Shown here: in pieces, positions 58,717-64,000 of the stretch
How the letters are laid out: every line of letters begins with the position of its first letter
Numbering within the stretch: position 1 is the first letter of the stretch
Origin: Cantharellus purpuraceus
Taxonomy: Eukaryota; Basidiomycota; Agaricomycetes; Cantharellales; Hydnaceae
DNA: 64,000 nt
Direction: 5' to 3'
Assembly (NCBI GenBank): GCA_025174535.1
Contig: JALBUN010000010.1
Coordinates: 1,984,001 to 2,048,000 of the forward strand
Translations under genes and position numbers: made by a program
The notes under the pieces: generated by a model
What the model saw: only the letters and a program-made list of their open reading frames with translations
Database searches by the model: none
Told to the model about the DNA's origin: nothing

Positions 58717-59995
58717 TGTTTTGGAACCTGCAAAATTATGGTATTAGGGCAAACTCTAAATCACCACAATTCCATGAATGAACAGCTGAGAAGAATATCA
58801 AATCCTACTGCAGCACAACTCCAGAAATGATTTAACATTTGTACTTTGGTTACAATCTGTTGTAATGGTCAATACAGATGATACACAGGAAGGTAATACA
58901 TTTCTTAGCAGTAGGGAATGAATACAACTTCCAGAGTCTAGAGTTCACAGATGCTTAGGGGTCCAGATATTCCAAAAAGAGGGGAATGCACTTAGAGGCT
59001 AAAGGAAGTAGGTGGATGAATCCAACCATCCAACCAGTGACACTCTGAAGTGGGTAACAGTGATGTATGAAGTAGTCTAGCAACTGTTTCACATGAGTTC
59101 AAGATCCTAATGCTCTGCAAAGGCAGTACACACTAGTAACTTAAACAAGAGCACTAATGGCAGGACTATTGACAGACAATCTCACCCTGTAGATTTGTAG
59201 TCATGTGAGGTAGATACTACACTCATGCCCAAAGCAGGACAATCACTACTTCAAGTGCAATCAAATACAGTTACACAACTGTAAGCAACCCTTGAACTGG
59301 ACAATCAACAGTTACTGAGATATAGAGGATGACACTGTATGTCACTCTAGTCACACTGATGTGCAAATGATGGAGTAGAAATGGTTATTTATTCAGAGGC
59401 AAAATGGCCTCCTTATATACTGTATCTACAGGAGCTGACTAATCCTTCTACCTATCAATAGTTATGAGTCATGGCAGGAGTCATAACCTGAGTCATGGTA
59501 AGAGTCATAGCATGAGTCACTATTACTCAAATAACTTGGGCAATACTCCATTTCCCAGGGTGATCAGCACAGCTATGGGTAGGCACAGCTTCTATTGAAC
59601 TCTCCACCAAAAATGGAGTCAGGAGGAGCTGTGGTTGCCAAGATATTGAGGATTTACTGGCAGTGGTGATCAGATTGGGTTGGAGATTGACATGAGTCAT
59701 GTGATTGAAAATGAGTCAGTAGATCAGGTGACTCTACTGACTTTGAAGCTGCTGACATCTGCAAAGGTTTGTGGGTCCATGTGGGTCCAAACTTTGCCCA
59801 GCAGGACAATAAGTTTGTGGACTTATTTCTGCATGGAAAATTCCTGAAAAAATATGGAAAAATAGAGAATATTTGAATGGTCCTGTTTCAAGAGAAAGCA
59901 GCACATATATGCTGATATTTTAAGGCCATGAAGCAAAATTGTACAGTTCCAGGACTTTAAACAAGACCTTCTAAGGGAAAACCAGTTCCCATACA
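58717..59995 (+). mobile_element. Solo LTR-T with perfect TSD GTGGC
   Basis: 1279 bp, TGTTTTGGAACC..GTTCCCATACA, flanked by GTGGC at 58712-58716 and 59996-60000. Defines both ends of the LTR-T family. No internal region. Includes three TGAGTCA sites spaced 24 bp. Confidence 0.92.
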
Positions 59996-60000
59996 GTGGC

Positions 60001-60990
60001 GGGCCTTTCAGGAGACACCCACCATGAGCAATGAGATACCCAATGGGTACCTCAAGAAGATGTTCCCCATAATGGAACTGCAATGCCCCCTTGACATTTC
60101 AGTGGCTACCACCATCTTCCGAGAATATATCAGAAGATTCGTCCATGTATATCTGGACAACATATTTGTGTACTCTTGTACTATACAAGAGCATGAACAC
60201 CATCTAGAGATGGTGTTCACCGAGCTCAGGAAAGCACATATGTTTCTGAGCAAGGATAAGATTGATCTATACTCAACAAGTATGGATTGTCTTGGTCACC
60301 TGATAGATGACCAAGGCATGCACACAGACACTGATAAAATGCAGCAAATATGAGAGTGGAGATGACCGAGGTCATACCATGAAGTCCAATGTTTTCTTGG
60401 ACTAGTGCAGTATCTGGTGCACTATATGCCAGACATAACTGCATACACAACCCTGTTATCAGGTTGTGCTTGTAATAGTTGTCCATTCTTATGGATGCCA
60501 CTGCTAGAGAAATGCTTTGAAAGCATCAAGCTCCTAGCATGTAGGGCTCCAATATTGAAGCCCATCGATGTCAATAACCCCAATACTATTTGTGTTATTA
60601 CTGACGGCTCCAAAACTGGAGTTGGAGCCATCTATGGACAAGGAAAAGATTGGCAGACCTGTTGGCCTGCCAGATTCCTATCCAAGAAATTTAGTGCTGC
60701 ACAACAGCACTATAAGACCCATGAGCACAAGACTATAGCTGTGTTCAAAGCCCTAATGAGATGGGAAGATAAGCTACTAGGATGAGGGTTTATCCTAGTA
60801 ACTGACCACAAGGGTCTCGAATACTTCGAGACCCAAAAGAACCTGTCTCCTAGACAGATTAGGTGGTGGGAGTTCTTATCCCATTTCAACTTTACTACCC
60901 TGCATATAGATGGGGTAGAGAACAAAGTAGCAGATTGTTTATCACGCTACTATGCTGATGACTCCCCAACAGAGAGTCATCCCAGATGAA
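60001..60990 (+). pseudogene. Gypsy reverse transcriptase (partial) and RNase H, element E2
   Basis: Matches E1 34335-35250. RT catalytic YLDD reads YLDN (VYLDNIFVYS). Keeps CGA at 60120-60122 where E1 has TGA. TGA stops near 60352, 60364 and 60783. RNase H has VITDGSKTGVGAIYG and the end block SHFNFTTLHIDGVENKVADCL. Integrase and chromodomain are missing: sequence jumps from about 61077 to the stretch that precedes ORF3. Confidence 0.85.
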
Positions 60991-61193
60991 TGTCTTGACC
61001 CTGAAGGAGAACTGCTCCCCACAGAATGGTTCATCGAGATCAGGACAGCAGCAGTCACCCGAAGGCGACTGCTTGAGAATCACATTACACCCATGTGACA
61101 TAGTCACTAGCAAAATTTTCAATAAAGAATTTTCAAGCTCAGCCATAAAAGTCTAGCAGTGTTTCTTTGAACCACCACAACCCCCCCATCAAA

Positions 61194-63052
61194 ATGTCAT
61201 CTCTCAGAAGGGAGATGATGGATGCTCAGGACAAGCATCCAATGGAAGTTGAACAAACTTCCACAGCAGCAGCACCTGCAATGAGTGCTGCAGATATGAT
61301 CAGAGGTCATCAAGATGAGATAACCTGGAAAATTGGCAGATGGCACAGTGGCACTGCCATCCATCACCCTCACGGGTGCAACAAGTGTGATGCATATGTG
61401 TTGCACTTAATCAAGGCCCAAAATAGGGGCCAACTATACCTTTCCACCACTTTGGTGGAAAGAGCATTAAGAGTCACATGGCTGTGACTTATATGTGGCA
61501 TCAAAGATGACATCACAACACCTTATTGTGAAGACTATGATAAGATGTACAAGGATAACTTGGACCTGTTTGTGCAGGTCCAAGAACTCAAAGGACTTCT
61601 TGACAATGAGAAGTCCAAAGTAACTCGTCTCAGAGATGAGTTAAAAACACTGAAGGAGGCTGCTAATAAAGCACCTCCTACATTCAAGACCAAGCTCACG
61701 ATGGTGCGCTTGGCCCCAGTAGCATCACTATCGCATGCTACGGCAGGCAAATCATTGCCTGCCATTATGCTGTCACAGCCTGTGGCTTCATCATCATGGG
61801 AAACAATCGATCTCACCAAAGAGGACAATTGCCCAAGCAAATTGCCTTGGATCAATCCTTGAGCATTCGAGGGTCAAGATTGGGACAACACCGACTCAAT
61901 CTGGGAGGGATATGACCACAATCATGGCCTCCTCCTGGCTAGCATCCCCAAGGGTGCTAAGCAACCAGGCAAACTCAAAGAGTTTGCCCTATCAGAAATT
62001 GAAGCTGAGATTGATCAGCTTTGAAAGGAATATATGGCTGGTGATGCCAGCCATACCTTAAAAGACCCAGCATTGAAGATGCTGGAGGAAGCCCAGCATA
62101 CAAATCAACGCAAATGCTGGGATGATTTTGGGCATGCTCTCAAGCATGCCAATGCAGGGAAATCATTCCCCAAATGGGCACTGTGGTTCATGACTGTGGC
62201 TGACCCCCCCAGAGCAGTCACTGGCCACCTGCCATGACCTCTGGGCAAGTCCACCCCTATCAGGGCAGACTGGTTCGACATCTGCAATACAGAGACTCTG
62301 AGTTCATATCGCTCCATAAAAAGGCATTGGCCATGCTGTTCATGGAACAGACCATACCAATGTGCAGAGTCATCAAGAGAATGACTCTACTGGCTTGTGC
62401 TGATAATGCCAGTCTTATCATCACTCTACCAACCACACTGGTAGACACACTTGCCCTCATACAGGGGTGGCAAGTAAACCCTAATGGGGTCCCCCCGGCC
62501 ATCCAACAGGAGTCAGATGGTACTATGAACCTGTCCGATGTGGATGTCTGGATGTGGCTACAAAAGGCCACTCCCAAGAAGGGTTCTTCTGTATTTAAGA
62601 AGAACCTCTGGACTATGTTCCAGAATCTTGGCCACTGGGAATTATTGACCAGTGGTCAAAAGTTCTCACCAACTCTTGGTGACACCTTTCGCACTTCAGT
62701 CACTGGAGCATATGATTGGGGGAATCACTCCCCCAAAGAACATACTGAATTAGAGCTTGCGCTCTGGTTTGGACAATCAGGAGGCATCACCCCTGATTGC
62801 GCTGCTATATTAGAGGAGTTTGCTAAACACATCGCCACTGGAGCAGCTTTTAACCAGCCTGCCAGGGTTGGTAAGCGAAAGCAGGAGACTCAGGGAGTCT
62901 CCCAAGCAGCTCATAAAGCTGCTAAATGCTCTCTTGCTGAGCATTTAGGTCACAATCAACTTAATCGTGAACTTGATCAGGATGCTGCAGTAGCAATTGC
63001 ATCCTCCTCATCCATTCAAGTGGATGAGGATACTGCAACCACATCGGGATGA
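61194..63052 (+). pseudogene. Gypsy extra ORF (ORF3), most complete copy, element E2
   Basis: About 620 codons from MSSLRREMMDAQDKHPMEVE to DEDTATTSG, broken by TGA at about 61488, 61859 and 62021 and a frameshift pair near 62230-62320. Features in order: WKIGRWHSGTAIHHPHGCNKC (possible metal site), coiled-coil segment VQELKGLLDNEKSKVTRLRDE (61578), Ser/Pro-rich linker, then a 270-residue open C-terminal part (DVWMWLQKATPKKGSSVFKK, ELALWFGQSGGITPDCAAILEE) ending in a basic stretch RVGKRKQET. I recognise no known retroelement domain. The position after integrase would suit an accessory or env-like gene, but no signal or membrane segment is visible. Confidence 0.7.
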
Positions 63053-63076
63053 CTGAGAGCCATCCCCCTCCAGAGC

Positions 63077-63544
63077 TGTTTTGGAACCCGCAAAATTATG
63101 GTGTTAGGGCAAGCTCTGAATCACCACAATTCTGTGAATGAACAGCTGAGAAGAATATCAAACCCTGCTGCAGCACAACTCCAGAAACAATTTAATGTTT
63201 GTACTTTGGTTACAATCCTTTGTATTGGTCAATGCAGACTATATGCAGAAGTAATACATTTCTTAGCAGCAAGAAATGAATAAGACTTCCAGAGTCTAGA
63301 GTTCATGGATACTTAGGGGTCCAGATATTCCAAAATGAGGGGAATGAACTTAGAGGCTAACAGAAGTAGGTGGATGAATCCAACCGTCCAACCAGTGACA
63401 CTCTGAAGCAGGTAACAGCAATGTGTGAAGTAATCTAGCAACTGCTTCACACAAGTTCAAGTTTCTAATGCTCTGCAAAGGCAGTACACACTAGTTACTT
63501 AAACAAGAGCACTAATGGCAGGACTATCAACAGACAATCTCACC
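63077..63544 (+). repeat. LTR-T fragment (5' part), plus
   Basis: Starts TGTTTTGGAACC and follows LTR-T to CAATCTCACC, then switches to gypsy coding sequence. Confidence 0.82.
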
Positions 63545-64000
63545 ATCCTCACGCCAGACTCATAAAAGCTCTTGCTCAACAGAACTTTGAGTCTGGTGTG
63601 ATACCTACTGTTGCCTCTCTTGAATCAGATGGAGAGGTGGTACAAGGAGGACCTAAGGCTCAGGAAATCCCCCCTGAGGATGTTCCTGGAAACTAACTGT
63701 TGGATGAAATTGACTTCTTGCCAGAGCTCAATGACACCAATAGAAAGGCTCTCCAAGATACAGTTCTGGAACATAAAGATGCATTTGGTCTTGATGGCAG
63801 ACTTGGCAATTATGATGCAAAAGTTGAAATCAATCTCAGGCCTGAGGCCAAAGAAATTTCACTACCTCCTTATAATGCCTCACCTGCCAAAAGGGAAGTC
63901 ATTGACAAGCAAATGGATGCTTGGCTCAGTCTCAGAGTCATTGAACCATCCAAAAGTCCTTGGGGTTTCCCACCTCTTATAGCCTATCGTAATGGGAAAC
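63545..64000 (+). pseudogene. Gypsy reverse transcriptase N-terminus, runs off the window
   Basis: One frame reads VLEHKDAFGLDGRLGNYDAK, SLPPYNASPAKREVIDKQMD and VIEPSKSPWGFPPLIAYRNGK, the start of a Ty3/gypsy RT. A TAA near 63694 interrupts it. More like a different gypsy lineage than E1/E2, whose RT start differs. Confidence 0.8.

Noticed and set aside
61194..63052. ORF3 as an envelope gene
   Set aside because: Position fits, but no signal peptide, membrane segment or cleavage site is visible.
1..64000. CRISPR arrays, rRNA, prokaryotic operons
   Set aside because: No regularly spaced short repeats with unique spacers; gene structure with many introns is eukaryotic.

Overview
This window is fungal nuclear DNA, most likely from an Agaricomycete (Basidiomycota). 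The genes have many short introns (about 45-65 bp, GT..AG), mini- and micro-exons and short intergenic gaps. About 30 kb in the right half is nested LTR retrotransposon. I did not recognise the species. All exon models were read by eye from splice signals and family conservation.

Left part (1-28.6 kb), mostly host genes. A Sec14/CRAL-TRIO plus RhoGAP protein (5' end outside the window) is followed by a complete nine-exon aldo/keto reductase and a secreted Pro/Ala-repeat protein. Next come two PQ-loop (Ypq/cystinosin-type) transporter genes in divergent orientation, then three tandem copies of a secreted protein with HGT and GLYVTD motifs suggestive of an ADP-ribosyltransferase-like fold (first copy dead). 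A cluster of three paralogous genes of unknown family follows (two minus, one plus). One of these carries a candidate PD-(D/E)XK nuclease signature, and a relic of a fourth lies nearby.

Middle (29.2-51.8 kb), transposons inside transposons. A copia element is split by a chromodomain gypsy element, which carries an extra ORF between integrase and 3' LTR. That gypsy is itself hit by several LTRs of a 1.3-1.5 kb family (called LTR-T here) and by two unrelated solo LTRs. Target-site duplications (TSDs) around three LTR-T copies are shuffled between copies, and the two copia halves have matching TSDs but opposite orientation. Together these point to inversions through LTR-T repeats. A second, nearly complete copia (minus strand) follows at 47.4-51.8 kb, with four internal stops, all TGA where arginine is expected.

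Right part (51.8-64 kb): an isoprenylcysteine methyltransferase-like gene, a decayed adenylate-forming reductase (A-T-R, NRPS-like) pseudogene, a copia 3' end, a second internally deleted copy of the ORF3-bearing gypsy carrying a solo LTR-T with perfect TSD, and finally the start of a gypsy reverse transcriptase that runs off the window.

I saw no rRNA, CRISPR array or convincing tRNA gene.
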